A model generated the notes under the pieces. That model made no database searches, was not told the DNA's origin, and saw only the letters and a program-made list of their open reading frames with translations. From Fagopyrum homotropicum (taxonomy: Eukaryota; Streptophyta; Magnoliopsida; Caryophyllales; Polygonaceae), in NCBI GenBank assembly GCA_033239125.1, contig BSWB01000003.1:32131001-32195000 (forward strand): DNA of 64,000 nt. Reading direction: 5' to 3'. The position numbers were made by a program, and so were the translations under genes. Positions 1 to 13,331 of the stretch are shown here, piece after piece (within the stretch, counting starts at the first letter, position 1; every line of letters begins with the position of its first letter).

Positions 1-267
1 TAAAAAAGGAGCTTTATTATTTTATTTATCTATCAAGAATTCTAAATAGTTTTATGGTTGACCTCCTAAAACACATTAGAATAGCATAAAATATTCACTA
101 CAATAATTGTCGGTATGATTTCTTAATGTTTTTACATGTAAAACATGCCCCCTCTTGTGATTTAACTATTATATTAATTTTTCCTATGTTGGTAATTAGG
201 ATTAAAAAAATCCCCCTCCTCCTACACGTGCTTCGATAAATGTGTCTTGAAAATCCCGACAACAATC
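1..267. other. AT-rich sequence, nothing recognised
   Basis: No open frame, RNA gene or repeat boundary could be supported here. The stretch is AT-rich and leads into a Ty1/copia fragment. Confidence 0.4.
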
Positions 268-1171
268 AATTATTATAATGTCCTCCACGGATGCAAGATA
301 TATTGTAGTTAATGAAGGTTAAAAGAAAGATATTAAGATTTAAAATATGTTATCTGAGGTTGATAGAAAACTCCACACAACTACCTTGTACATGGAAAAT
401 CATAATGCTCTTTATCATTATAAATTTCGAGCTGATCATGAAAGGATAAAGCATATTGATATATATACCATTTCATAAAAAAAATTGGAGAAGAAAAAAA
501 ACATATTGCCAATAAGATTGATGGTACGTATAACTAAAAAAAATATACACTAAAAAAGTGATTGTCAAAAGATATATATTTTGTAGGAATTCCCTCCATG
601 TGAAAGGGATCGTGTAAGATGATCACTTAATCACGATGAGTAGGTCGATGACTATATTGGATTGTCTGGTCCAATATTGGTTGTAATTTAGGAATTGAGT
701 GGGTATATTGTTGGGACTTTATGTAATTCTCTAAGCTTAATCCAAGAGACTTTAAGAGAATACTAGAACTATGAAATCAACAGTGTAATATGGTCAAAAT
801 ATGTGACAAACCAGGTTTAGTGTTAAATCACTAGGTTATGTGTCGAAAACCAAGAATCCAACAACAAGTACATTTGTTGGAGGTCCAATTGACCCCACAT
901 ATGTTTTAATTTCTCTTGCTACAACCTTTGGTTTGGACAACGACTCAACTTTTGCTCCACTTGACCAAGGATCACACTATGAATTAGAGCTTAGCTCCTT
1001 GATTCGTTAAGTGAAAGACAACATTCAATGTTGTTTGAGATATACAAGCTAACTTTCGTAAGAAAATCCTTAACGGAATCATTATAGATTCCTCGCCTAC
1101 TTTTATAATGCTATGAGTGAAAAGAAGAATTATGGAATATAGCATCTTGATTTCCGTCATTGTTTTACATC
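268..1171 (+). mobile_element. Ty1/copia 3' fragment, copy 1 (RNase H remnant plus LTR-like end)
   Basis: About 904 bp nearly identical to 12428-13331, in the same orientation. The first third translates in pieces to the end of a copia RNase H domain: an S-T-D-A-x-Y block, then in the sister copy LYMDNHSAL and HERIKHIDID, which match the family's LYCDNQSA and HERxKHID blocks. In-frame stops and a frameshift break it. After a short purine-rich stretch, TGTTGGGAC near 701 could be the start of a 3' LTR ending in TTTTACA at 1171. The 5' part of the element is missing, and the truncation point is the same as in the second copy. Confidence 0.6.
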
Positions 1172-1273
1172 CCTAGAATTCTTCGTGTGAGATCTAAAGA
1201 GAAAGAGAAGAAGCATTCAAGTTCTTCAGTTGATATGTTATTCAGTGGGATACATCTTTGTAGAAGCTTACTT

Positions 1274-1512
1274 TGTTAGAAAAGAATAGTAATATTAATT
1301 ATATAATATTATTACATAATATTAGGTTAGTATAATTTGAATATTATGTGTTACCTAGTTTAGTTTATATACTATTTCTTACCTAGTTTATTTATCATAT
1401 ATAAGATATTATGTCTTTAATATTTATTTGTAATCCTATAAACAAGATACAATAACAACAATGTAAATGTGTGGTTCTTCCCTTCATTTGTGTGGGTTCT
1501 CAAACCCTAACA
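1274..1512 (+). mobile_element. Short copia-type LTR
   Basis: A 239-bp AT-rich segment begins TGTTAG and ends CTAACA, the inverted terminal bases expected of an LTR. It is followed seven bases later by a tRNA-Met primer-site-like sequence. No second copy of this LTR is visible in the window, so this is the 5' end of a truncated element or a small non-autonomous element. Confidence 0.55.
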
Positions 1513-1518
1513 TTATAA

Positions 1519-1530
1519 TGGTATTAGAGC
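1519..1530 (+). other. Primer-binding site, initiator tRNA-Met type
   Basis: TGGTATTAGAGC differs by one base from the common plant retrotransposon PBS TGGTATCAGAGC. It sits just downstream of the LTR ending at 1512, which supports that LTR call. Confidence 0.6.
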
Positions 1531-2367
1531 ATTTGGTCTAATGGCACTTTCGATCATATTTACTCATTCAAACACTTCCAACGCATGCTTATGCCGATCC
1601 AAACATTGCATCTATGTTTATACAAAGTCAACTTTGTTGATCCAAACAATGGTTCATCCGCACTCCGTTCCGGCTCGTCCAAAACGACTAACTCGGATTG
1701 GTATGTTCCGATCACCACAAATGGGGTCAACTTTTTCCCGACCACAACCTCGGTTACAACTAGTAGTTGGGTTTACCGGAGTTGTATTATACTCCATACT
1801 TTGATTATTTTCTTAATTGTATGTATTCGGGCTTGGTTTTAGTCTACTAATGGCTTTGCCGAAGGTGAACTAGCCATTGACCCGAGGGTTTGGGCACATG
1901 TTTGACTTATGAGTGTCTGTCTGTAGATGGATTTTCCAAAGGTGAGTGAGCCCATGCGTAGTGATGGTGTTGGATGTACTTTCAGTCACATCAGTTTCAG
2001 GATAATATGTATGTTTGCCTTTCCGGAGTACTTTGTGTTTGTGTGTTATTTTGGACCATAGACCAACATTCGTAGGCATGTATATATATTTTGTTCTTGT
2101 AGTATAATTGGGCCTTAACGGGCCCGGTTATGTTGTTTCACTTTTCTATGATATTACCATTACCTGAAAAAAGCTAGAGATAAAGAGCGGGAAGAAGAGA
2201 AGAAGAGTGCAAATGATCAAGTGGACTGCTAAGAGAAGAAGAAATGACTTGCATTTGCATGAAAGGAGGAATCGGGTCAAGAAATATAGATCCATATATG
2301 CAAGGAGATCACGTGTGCAAGAAGGCTTGCTTTCCCATACCAGATCACGTAGAAGGAAGCAAGGGCA
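1531..2367. other. Probable interior of the small copia-type element, no coding capacity seen
   Basis: Short open frames of 60-87 codons occur on both strands, but none resembles a gag or pol protein. 2170-2360 is strongly purine-rich on the plus strand. The block ends where a Ty3-family LTR begins. Confidence 0.3.
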
Positions 2368-4251
2368 TGTAACACCCCAAATTCTCAAAACTCGAGGCAC
2401 TACAGGTTAGGACCTCACAGTGTATCCTGACCCTAGTCTGACAACAACTTCACCGGATCTTGCAACAAGACAAAAATAGAAGTAAAACCAAAATAGATAA
2501 AAAATGAAAATATGTCAATAATCCAATAACAAAGGACAAGACTCTCAACCGAGTACTACAATATATAATGTCAAAATGTAAAAGAAGAACTAAATAAAGA
2601 ACACAACATCCCGTCCTATAATATATGGAAACCCGGCTGACCACTCCATTCAAATCACTCGGCATCCCTGCAAGGCATCTACAACGACGGAAAATATCGT
2701 TAGCTAACAACCTACATATTAGAAGAACTATAACAACACACACATCATTGCAAATATAAAACACTCATCATGCTTACACAGAAGTTCATCTATTATCTTG
2801 TATTAAAAAGTCATACATTTTCTTATTCCACTTACGTTGTGACACGAGGATCTCCTAAACCTCGCCTTTGTCCCCGTGTACCAACAGGACTGGATCCGAT
2901 GTACCTCACCGTATACTTGTTTGGGATAGTCTTAGAGAACCTCCCAATCTCATGTCATAGTTGGTTAGTGATGTCAGCACCCGTTTTACATACACTTGGG
3001 CCACATTACAATAAAGGTCGTCCTACTCAAATTATAGTTATTAAACACTCAAAGGAAACAACACTATCACAAATCGTGCTAACATGTAGAAATTTAGCTA
3101 AGTAAGCCAAAGGGACTTACCTATATCAAGGTAATCTCAGCTAATCAACACTCTCAGTCCCGCAGGAACAAACTCCACCGCCTGATAACAAGGACACGTG
3201 GGTCAATCATCTATCCCTCATCTAGAAGGCTATAGCTCATAGGTCCACCATGACTATCATAAGTCTATCCTAATAACTTATCCACATTCATATCTAATTG
3301 CAATCTATCCTTATAACAAGTTCCGAAAACTGCATCAAAGTAGTTTTCTTACACTTAATGTATCTCATCAACATCCTCAAAACCGCCTAAAGCATTCATT
3401 TCTCAAGATTAACATCTCTTCACCACTAACTGACATTCACTCTAGTTCTGCTAGGTTCAACCTAACATGATACTAACAATAATCAACCTAAGAGAACAAT
3501 AAGGGATCAACCTACCAACACATGGTACTTTATGGAAGGATGACGTGGGCGTGGGAACAAAGAAGTGCGGACGCGGGAAAAAGGGTAGTGCGACCACGGC
3601 AAGAAGAAGGCGCACGGCGACAGGTTCAGTCGCAATCTTCTTTGATCGCCGTTGTTGTTCTTCGATCCAAACTCTTAAGGCAATCTCTTGATCCCTTGCT
3701 ATTGTTGTTAGAGATCACAACAATCATGAGGATCCATGAGTACACATATAAAGTAAGGAATAGGAAAACGAGATCGGACTTTTCCTCTCCTACACATTCA
3801 ACCGAAAGGACTTGTGACTGCGTTTCTCTGCGTGCTAGAGACAAAGAAGAGAGTTCCTTGTCTGTGATTACTTGATCGACCCAGATTAAAGGTTAAAGCT
3901 TATGATGGAATTAACAGAAGATGAAGAAAGCAAAGTGAAGAGAGGAGGGAAGAGATTAAGAGAAGAGAAGCAACTTACGTGAGAGGAAGGAAAGGTAGAA
4001 CGTCTAGGGTTCTAGAGAAGGAGGCAAGCTGAAAGAAAAAAGGAAACGACAAAGATCGGGATAGGAGTAGAAAAGGAAAGAAAATCCCGACGGTTACAAA
4101 AGATAAGACGCGGTTTGTTGTTTCACTACGACCGCGGGAAACAACATATGCGACCGTGGCGGCGCGGCCCGGGTAGGCAATCATAATGCGACCGCGGGCG
4201 CACCCGCGGTGACTCAAGTAACAAACCGGAACAAAATTCCCGGTTGTTACA
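2368..4251 (-). mobile_element. Ty3/gypsy-family LTR, antisense, probably solo
   Basis: 1,884 bp. On the plus strand it starts TGTAACACCCC and ends CGGTTGTTACA, so the LTR reads on the minus strand. It shares short blocks with the other LTRs of this family here: the GTTAGCTAAC block near 2697, the 'gtgacacgagga' block near 2839, the 'catacacttgggcc' block near 2990 and the hairpin/splice-donor motif at 3097-3122. The right third is GC-rich. The flanking 5-mers (GGGCA and GAACA) match at only three of five positions, so the target duplication is decayed or the element is rearranged. Confidence 0.75.
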
Positions 4252-5040
4252 GAACACATGAAGCATTCTAGATGGATCAAAATATGTGGTTAATTTTGAC
4301 CAATTGGTTCTTATTTTCCAGTCCATAAGTAACTTCTTTAATTATGGGTTATATTTTATGTATTGGGCCTTTCATGTTATTTTCACCTCATGTTTCTTTA
4401 ATTTGGTATTAAGTTATTTGAGTCATCTAATAAAGAGACTTAAAAGGTATAGTTTTTGAGATCTTATCTTGAGATATCTTTTATTTTATCTTATTCAAAA
4501 TATTTAAGGATGATCTTATAGCTTAGAAGATAGATTTTGCCGATCATATTTCTCTTATTTAAGAGGATTTTTGGCCTCCATGTTATGCAGCTTGAAATTT
4601 TCAAATGTAAAGAAGTTTTGTTTCAAAAAAATGTTTCTTCCAACGTGGAGAGAGAGTGACGTCTCGTTCGCCCAATAGCTTGGACTATTTTGCATTGTTC
4701 TACTTGTGTCTACAAGTTAATATATTCTCAAACCATTCACAAGTCTCCTTCTTGTGTTCTTTGGATGATGTTCCTTAGGCAAAGATTGTATTGAAAGGGT
4801 TCTACGATCGTTTTTGGTTGTGTATTAGGGCCTTAGTTTTCCTAGTGTTCTTCAGGTGGTTGTATAGGGCTTGACTTATCTATCCATCTACCGCTCCATC
4901 ATCATCATTACCAGATCTTCCCTTCATACCATTCAATCATCCTCTTTTCTTTCATCCCCTACCCACATTTGATTGATTCCTATTATAAGAATCAACACCG
5001 TGTCATCCATGTTGGTGTCGAAAGATCTAGACTCATCACA
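4252..5040. other. Intergenic sequence, nothing recognised
   Basis: AT-rich, with short open frames only. 4860-4980 is pyrimidine-rich with ATC repeats. No homology could be assigned. Confidence 0.3.
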
Positions 5041-5302
5041 ACGTCTTACCCCGTATCAATATGTGTACCCTTATTCATGAAAAGTTTTGAAATCACTCCT
5101 TGAGAATTTAGATTAATTATAGTAGAATTTTATTAATCGTGAAACTCTATAGGAAAATAAAATAGAGCAAAGTAAATACATTTTGCATGGAAAATGAGAA
5201 ACATCATCATATGAATAAACTTTATGAATAAACAATGACATATAAATGGATTAGATTCGTTTTCATTTCGTTTCCGTTTTCAGAGTTGAAAAACAGGCCC
5301 TA
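5041..5302. mobile_element. Decayed copy of the neighbouring MITE family
   Basis: The order of short blocks follows 5700-5938 closely: 'gtacccttattcatgaaaa', 'tttgaaatcactcctt', 'attagattcgttttcatt', and an end resembling 'aacaggccctaa'. The left terminal repeat is not recognisable. This looks like an older relative of the intact MITE 350 bp downstream, in the same orientation. Confidence 0.5.
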
Positions 5303-5646
5303 AGTTGTTTAAAGGTAAACCAAAGTTGTTTAAAGGTAAACTAATACTTTGAGAGAAAGTTGAAATAGCCTTTATCGCTTGTATTCTATAAAAAAGAATC
5401 ACCTACCACTATGGTGCTCAAACCTTATCACTTTATCAATCTCGTTACTCTATACTTATCAACTTATTAGTAGTGCAACACTTGCAACTATTTGCGGCTC
5501 TTGTCAACTAAGAATGATTATGTCGGTTTCATCTTCCTACTCCTTATGTTCCTCTAAACAAACCTTTTTATTAGTTGTATTTCTAGATTTCTTTACGATT
5601 AGAAACAAATGAAGTTGAAATTTAACTTTACCGTAAAATTCATTTA

Positions 5647-5938
5647 GGGCCCGTTTGGTTTTAACTCCGGAATCGGAATCGGAATGGAAACGAATCTAGA
5701 CAATACGTATACCCTTGTTCATTAAAATTTTTGAAATCATTCCTTGTGGTTTGTAGTAATTGGATGAGAGTTTGATTACTTTTGATACCCTGTAGGGTAA
5801 CAAAATGTGAGGAAGCAAGTGCATTTTTCATTAAACCATGGGGAATGATTCCATAAAATTTTATGAATATGGATATACATATGGACTAAATTCGTTTCCA
5901 TTCCGTTTTCGTTTCCGGAGTTGGAACCAAACGGGCCC
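5647..5938. mobile_element. PIF/Harbinger-like MITE (292 bp)
   Basis: The ends are inverted repeats of about 26 bp beginning GGGCCCGTTTGGTT and continuing to AACTCCGGAA, with two mismatches between arms. The trinucleotide TTA flanks both sides (5644-5646 and 5939-5941), the target duplication expected of PIF/Harbinger (Tourist-type) elements. It is too short to encode a transposase. Confidence 0.8.
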
Positions 5939-5941
5939 TTA

Positions 5942-8099
5942 GTCTTAACAAATATATAAATTAATGGTTAGATTTTATACATTCTCTCTCCTATCTCAGT
6001 TATCTTATATTCATTTTTAAAGTTCATTAATATTACGAGATTTTTTAACTTCACTTATAAAATTTGATATTAACTTCACCAAAGGAAAATCCAGATTTTC
6101 ATTCTTTGATTTGGGTGTGAGTTAAGAATGTTGTTTGATTTGGGTTTTGTTTTGTCGTTAATTCCGGTGTTATTTTTTTCTCCTTAAATTTAGATTTTGA
6201 TTGACTACTTGATTTGAATATGTCTTTCTAAATCACCCCATTGTTTGTATAAACACCAAATTTGATTCCTGAAAATTGCACTAGGAATGAAGAATACCAT
6301 ATTAAGGTTGAACAAGGACAAAATGAAATGACTTGGTCATTCTTTGTTCTTACAATAAATAAGAAGGGTCGTCTAATGAGCTTTAGAAACTTGCCAAAAT
6401 GAAAATAACTTGGTCATTCTTTGATTATTGAATGTTTCAATAGAAATGAAGAACATCATATTAAGGTCGATCATAGTTTTTCTTATAATATGATTGAAAA
6501 TTTGTCACTTATGTTTTTTTTCTTATCTAATTTAATGATATTCCATTAAACGAGTAATTTTTTTAATGATTTTTTTATTATTGAGCTCATAACCATTATG
6601 GTTTTTGTAAACAAATAAATCGGGGGTTAACATAATGGAGAAACATATATGCATGGCGTTTAAATTAAAAATGACACAATTCAACACTCAACAGATACGT
6701 TGAATATATTAAACTTCAACGCAAAATGACAGTGTTGAAAAAAATTAACTTCAACGTTGAGCGTCTACGTTGAAGTTGAAACCCTACAAGAAGTGATGAC
6801 GCCCCGCCGCCGCTCTTCATCCTGCAAATACACTTATGAATCAAGAGGACTTTTATAGGTTGTAACTTGGCCGGCCAGGTAAAGCATAAGGGTGAGGAGT
6901 TTTATATGGCTATGTATGCAAAAAGATCCGGGAACCAGGACGTATCGAGTTCCTCAGTTGGTTATTATCATGCAAGCCGGATTTCTTTGCTCTTACTCAA
7001 AACATGTTACATTTCTTCACTTTAACACTTTTGTACTTTGTAAAAACAACATTCCTTCTTTTCTTCTTTTTCAACTAGATCCAAGTGGTGCACAATGATA
7101 TTTCTTAATTTTGACTTTGTTCTTCTTAACTTTATGCACTTACACCACCCGGATCTTTATACGTTGATGCTCTTTACTACACATGACCTCATACTTGAAT
7201 ATTGCTTTCTTTCTCCAATGCATTGTGTCACCTCCTAATTTCCGGATGGGTCAAACAAGGAAAAACACGAATAGATATATTTTTATGGAGCGACAAAGAA
7301 ATTTGAATTCATGCCAGAAGGGGATAATAAGATGGAAATTTATGCGCGTAGTAGTCAAAAGTTACAAAAGGCTTAACACATACACGACTCAATTATTTCA
7401 TAAGTTGTAAGTACATAAACAAGCATGCAGTTTCGAAAGAAACTCAATCGTAAATTTGAGATAGTCAAAACATATAGGAGATCACTCATGAAAAAAATAC
7501 ACAAACAATGTGTGCATAAGGCTTAATGAAAACTCACAAGGCAATGTCATGAAACATAATTATTTGTCATTAAATCCATATCTCAATGACATATATAAGG
7601 TTGAAGAGCGAGATCTCGAGCATCCTCAACCGGTATACAAACCGGAAAGAGAGAAATCATATTTCAAGAAAATAAGATAACACAAAAATATAATATGCAT
7701 GCTGATAGAATACGAGCGAGGTCAAATGAAGTTGAGCAAGGAGGTCGATTGACCTATTTACCATAAGTCGAGGTACCTACCCCTGGACAAAGAGGAGAGA
7801 ATCGTAGAAACAAAAATGTGTATGCTGATGATTTTTTAGGTGCTCAGTTGAGCGACCACCAAGGCAGTCGAGCAACTTGAGTCCGAAAAGACGAGGGGAA
7901 AAGTTTTCAATAACAACATTAGAAATTTTAAAACGAAAAGGAAGATTTATAAATCCGTTTGAAAATCATTTTGTACACCACCCATACTTAAATCTTGTAT
8001 TGTCCTTAATGTAAGCAATATATAAGAATAAAGTAAAGAGAAACTCGCAAAATGGTATAGGGTTGCATCCCTATCATCGCTTATTTAAGGTATTTTAGT
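5942..8099. other. Intergenic, AT-rich, no gene supported
   Basis: Open frames stay under 76 codons and show no family resemblance. 6690-6780 holds several inverted and direct copies of a 'CAACGTTGA'-like motif. 7600-8080 has a different texture, with repeated GTCGA and GAGCGA words, and may be a remnant of an unidentified LTR element. Confidence 0.3.
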
Positions 8100-8568
8100 T
8101 GGACTAGAGTCGCTCAATTCGGCGGTGGATCCATGATCATCATCATTTCACGTAGTGCTTTGCCATATTGCCTTTATGCTTTCTTGAATGCTTTGGAATT
8201 CCTTTTGAAAGAATTGAAATATTTAGATAGATCCCCTCTGAAGAATTCAATTATATCATCAATCAGTTTAGTAAGGTTTTCTACCCTATTTCTTTGGGCA
8301 ACAATAGCAACTTTGTAGGCTTCTGTCTACCTCCTTTCTATTATTTTGAGGATCTCTTCCTTGATGGCATGTATCCTTTTTTTGACATTTCGGCCATTGT
8401 CTCCTTGACTTTAATTACTATTGCTCGTACACGAGGATAGGAGCCTCTCGTACGTTCTATCCTACCCTTAATGAACTCATCCGCATTTGATATCTCAAGC
8501 AAAGCGAACGGTTTGCTTTGATTACTCTTGCTCCTTGTTTTGGTTACTATTGTGGTACACAACAACAT
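8100..8568 (-). pseudogene. Unidentified coding remnant, possibly a retroelement gag fragment
   Basis: On the minus strand an open frame of 75 codons (8568-8341) begins with a basic stretch. It is followed, after stops and a frame change, by protein-like text in another frame containing KVAIVAQRNRVENL and IIEFFRGDLSKYFNSFKRN (8310-8190). The composition looks like coding sequence that has decayed, but I do not recognise the family. A retroelement gag is one possibility. Confidence 0.25.
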
Positions 8569-8893
8569 ACAGTGGGATTGGGTGTGTTTATTTTAGTAAT
8601 TATTTATAAATTAAATAATATTAATGGTGATTTTAGAAAATAAAATATTATTATCAAAATCATCCGATGAAAAAAAAGGAATGTAGTACTGTAAAAAATG
8701 AAGTTCAATAACTGAGAAAAAGAATCCAAATACAATACTATCTATAAGAAAAATAGATCACAAAAAGAGAGCAATATATTTTAAAAATATGAAGAAAATT
8801 ATTATGTTGTAATAATAAAAGGGAAAATTGGATGGGTAGGTGAAATTAAGGGAAGAAATATAGAGTTATAGGGCATGCAAATACTATGAAAAA

Positions 8894-11800
8894 TGTTACA
8901 CCCCGAATTCTCAAAACTCGGGAAGTCACTAGGTAGGACCTCACAATGGGTCCCGACCTTAGCTTGACAACAATTTTACTAAGATCTTACAACAAGACAC
9001 AAATAAGGAAACCGAAATTCATAAAATGGTATTTTAATGTCATGAATGTAACAACAGCGTCTAACAGCCAACAACGTACTTAAGGTAATAAAAGTCTACA
9101 TAACATCATACTAGAAAGGAAACAACAATGCAAAACCCAAAAACCCCACTCTAAGGAGTACGGAGACCTGACTGACCACTACTTCCGGATCACTCAATTG
9201 CTGCTCTGATTTGTGGTAAATCTAAATAACAACATAAATCAACCGTTAGCTACCTATCTAAACGTTAGATAAATGAAAATAGCACACACACACACAATAG
9301 CAAAACTAAACACATATCATGATTTGTGGTAAATCTAAATAACAACATAAATCAACCGTTAGATACTTATTTTGTGACACGAGGGATTCCCAAAGCTCGC
9401 CTCCGTCCCCGTGTAACTATCAGGAATGGATCCGATGCATCTCACCTTGTACCTGTATGGTCTGGGTATAGAGAACCTCTCAGTCTCTTGTCAAAGCTGG
9501 GCAGTGATGTCACGGCCCATTATACATACACTTGGGCCTTAAAATAATAAAAAGTCTTCCTAGGCATGTTATAATTATTAAACAATCAACACACACCACT
9601 ATCATCATTCAGCTAACATCTAGAAACCAGCTAAATAAGTCGCAAGGACTTACCTGAATCAAATCTCAAATCTCGTTATCTCGACTCGGCTTGTAACCGT
9701 AGAAACTCAATCGCTTGTTATACAAGGCAAGTGGATCAATAATGTATCCCACTTTCTTAGAAATCTCCAATTTCTAAGATATATATCTATCATAAAGAAA
9801 TTACCAAAATACCCTTATAATGGTAAATGACCATTTTACCCCTGGTCCCAAAGCTCTATAAAATTCTATAACAAAGTTCCAAACTATTCTTTGGAACTCA
9901 AAACCACACTCAAAACTATCAAAGGGAAGTTTGCTAAAGATTTAGAGGAGTTCACTACATTCTTGACTTTCATAAAAGTCGCTAAGGTCCAACTTTGGCT
10001 TAAGATATGAGAACCGAATAAAAATACAAAAAATTCCAAATAAAATATCTAGATCTTCTACATGATGCACTCTGCTCATAGAAGCAAGAAAATCTTAGAA
10101 ATACCCAACAACAACTTCTACACAATTCTTCAAAGTTGGATACAAAATCCAGGAATTCTATACTTAGCCAAATTCTGAGTCATTTCACAAACTGCACAAA
10201 CAGTCGACTTTGAGATCCTATAGATCCAGATCCGACCGTTGGATCGGTCTTCACTTCTAATACATCACAGTATACATATCCATCTATATCATATTAAAAA
10301 TTGAACGGTGGATGATGCTTTTAAGGTCTCTAAACTTAAGTTCAAACATGACTGCACAACACAAAATATTTTCAGCACTTTTCAGCAACAACCAGAACAC
10401 AGCTTACATCCTCGACTTTGAAAAATCATAACTCCTAAGCCTCTTCATGAAATCCTCTAAAATTTTGATATAATACTATGTAATCCTAACTATGACATAT
10501 CCGAAATCCAAGTCAGACATAGATCAAAAACCTATTCAAAACTATCTCACAAAACTGCATCACACGCAATTTTTCTCAACACTCAGCACACTTATAAAAA
10601 CTAGACGAGAAGCCAACTTTGGGACACGATAACTCTCAAACTGTAACTCCGATTATTCTCAAATTTTAGTATAATATACTATGCAATACTGAATAAGACA
10701 TATCCGAAAATCTGCCGAAAAGGAAGAGTATAGCTTACCCAAAATTAAACCCGAAGTTGGTTGTTGGTCACTTCTTAAATACTTAGAAAATGCACGTATC
10801 CTTGTTGCTCCTCTATGAATGTTCTGGGTAGATTTAGGAGACCTAAAAGACACTCGTTAGGCATGAAATATATGGACGGAAATGCAAGGAAGAGAAAGGC
10901 ATCAACCTTACCCGATTTCAAATCTCATGGAGAAGGAAGGAGACTGCACAAGGATGCTGTACAGCTTGATGTTGCACATAAGAGAGGAGAAACGTCCATG
11001 ATTCCCCAGGACTGCGTGCACTATGAGGGAAGAGTTTGGTCACTGTCTCCTAGAGGCGTACCTGCGGCAGTGATGGGCGCGACTAGTTCTTCCTGGCTCG
11101 TGTTGTGCGACGGTAGAGGAGGAGAAGAAGGTGAGTTCGAGTGAGGGTTGCGATAGATAGGAGGTGTGAGTGATGATTGTACAGAGAGGGAGAAGGGAAG
11201 ATCACCTGCGTGAGTGAGAGAGACCAAGAGGGAAGATTTGCTGCTTGTAGGAGGTTGTGGCTAGCGTGCAGAGTGGAGTGTTCCTTACTGAATGACGTTG
11301 CTGCGTCGCCCGTGAGGTCTGTGGCAAGGTGCGCCGTTACGCAAAGCAAAGGGAGGAAGGCGGCCGGTAGAGGTTACGACAAAGCTTGTGAAGACAGGGT
11401 TATGTGAAGGAAAAAGGTGAGGTTAGGGGAGAGATGTCCGTTGCGGCCACGAGGACGTGGAGCTTCCGAAGAGAGTTGCCTGGGTTGGTGCTTCCTTCTC
11501 CTTTGGGCAAAGGTGACGTCTAGTAGCAGTATGGGTTGTCCTGGGCTGGCTGTTGAAGCCTCCACTCATGGCCTTGCCAATTGCTTGGCATGGGCTGAAC
11601 TGAAATGAAAGAGGTGGGTTGAAAGAGGAAGGGGAGAGATGGGTTGAAGTGTATGTCAAGGCTTGTCATGACATTATCATGGCCTTATTAAAATGGTTTT
11701 AACGAGATGGATTGTCATGAGCTTGTCATGAACTTGTCAAAACTTGCCATGACCTTGTCATCAATATATATATATACACACACACTAGGGTTTGCAAGAT

Positions 11801-11951
11801 TAGGGTTTGGTGATCATAATTTCATCATTTTATGTGAGTTTATACTTGCATAAAATGATAGGATTTGTGAGCTAGATATCATAACAAAGATCCACGGGTC
11901 GAAATCCGGTTTAAATCGGAATTAAGCGGAATTAAACTTCCAAATATTACA
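8894..11951 (-). mobile_element. Solo LTR of the Ty3/gypsy family, antisense
   Basis: 3,058 bp from TGTTACACCCC to CCAAATATTACA on the plus strand, so the LTR reads on the minus strand. Both flanks carry AAAAA (8889-8893 and 11952-11956), a 5-bp target duplication consistent with a Ty3 insertion that recombined to a solo LTR, although poly-A is weak evidence. The family hairpin/splice-donor motif lies at 9630-9655, the 'gtgacacgaggg' block near 9376 and the 'catacacttgggcc' block near 9525. 10820-11650 is GC-rich with open frames on both strands; these are LTR leader sequence, not host genes. Confidence 0.8.
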
Positions 11952-11956
11952 AAAAA

Positions 11957-12427
11957 TCTAAGTTTTTTTTTTTAAATCACCAATATGCATTTTTTTTTTA
12001 AATATCAAATAACTTGAAACACCCAAAAAGGAAGAAAGGTGTAAAAATAAGAAAGAAGTGTGTAAAGGAATGCAAAAACAACAAATCAATAAAACAAATA
12101 TAAAAAAAGATGTTCTGATTCATGATATCACTTATTGTGAACTAAGGGTATGAACCATTGACTATCCTTATGTTGGTCTCATAATTTCGAATGTGATCTT
12201 CGATGTTGATTGATCTTGTTTCCGCAACTACAATAACAAGCGTTAATAAGAAACTTATTTGACAAAAGAAAAAGAGATAGGGACATAATACCGGATTCAA
12301 TCTAGATTGATTAAATCGAGTATCAACTTGGATCTTAGATGAGCATGATTCAAACCAAGTAGAACAAAAGTAATGTTGAATATATTATATACCATGGATA
12401 ACTTATCGATATTGGTAATTATTCACA
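11957..12427. other. AT-rich spacer, nothing recognised
   Basis: Homopolymer T runs lie at 11965-12000. Nothing else could be supported. Confidence 0.35.
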
Positions 12428-13331
12428 ATATCAATTATTACAGTGTCCTCCACGGATGCAAGATATATTGTAGTTAATGAAGGTTAAAAGAAAGATATTA
12501 AGATTTAAAATATGTCATCCGAGGTTGATGGAAAACTCCACACAACTACCTTGTACATGGACAATCATAGTGCTCTTTATCATTATAAATTTCGAGTTTA
12601 TCATGAAAGGATAAAGCATATTGATATAGATACCATTTCATACAGAAAAATTGGAGAAGAAATAAACATATTGCCAATAAGATTGATGGTACATATAAAT
12701 TAAAAAAAATTTACACTAAAAAAGTGGTTGTCAAAAGGTATATATTTTATAAGAATTCCCTTCATGTGAAAGGGGTCGTGTAAGATGATCAGTTAATCAC
12801 GATGAGTAGGTCGATGACTATATTGGATCGTCTGGTCCAATATTGGTTATAATTTAGGAATTGAGAGGGTATATTGTTGGGACTTTATGTAATTCTCTAA
12901 GTTTAATCCAAGAGAACTTTACGAGAATACTAGAACTATAAAATCAACAGTGTAATATGGTCAAAATATGTGACAAACAAGGTTTAGTGTTAAATCACTA
13001 GGTTATGTGTCGAAAACCAAGAATCCAACAACAAGTACATTTGTTGGAGGCCCAATTGACCCCACATATGTTTTAGTTTCTCTTGCTACAACATTTGGAC
13101 AACGACTCAACTTTTGCTCCACTTGACCAAGGATCACACTATGAATTAGAGTTTAGCTCCTTGCTTCATTATGTGAAAGACAACATTCAATGTTGGTTGA
13201 GATATACAAGCTAACTTTTGTAAGAAAATCCTTAACGGAATCATTATTGATTCCTCGCCTACTTTTATAATGCTATGAGTAAAAAGAAGAACTATGGAAT
13301 ATAGCATCTTGATTTCCGTCATTGTTTTACA
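12428..13331 (+). mobile_element. Ty1/copia 3' fragment, copy 2
   Basis: Direct repeat of 268-1171. The 63-codon frame at 12512-12703 covers the end of copia RNase H, with LYMDNHSAL, YHERIKHIDID and a family-like IGEEINI tail. A stop in the same relative place as in copy 1 precedes it. The repeat ends at 'ttgttttaca', where the two copies lose similarity. Confidence 0.65.

Noticed and set aside
2363..4256. Target duplication around the LTR at 2368-4251
   Set aside because: The flanking 5-mers GGGCA and GAACA match at only three positions, so no duplication is claimed.
6690..6800. Possible CACTA (En/Spm) terminus with CAACGTTGA subterminal repeats
   Set aside because: CCCTACAAGAA at about 6780 resembles CACTACAAGAA, but the repeats lie on the wrong side, the first bases do not match and no partner end was found.
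10815..11659. Cluster of frames of 63-109 codons on both strands
   Set aside because: All fall within the bounded solo LTR 8894-11951 in a GC-rich section; none has domain features.
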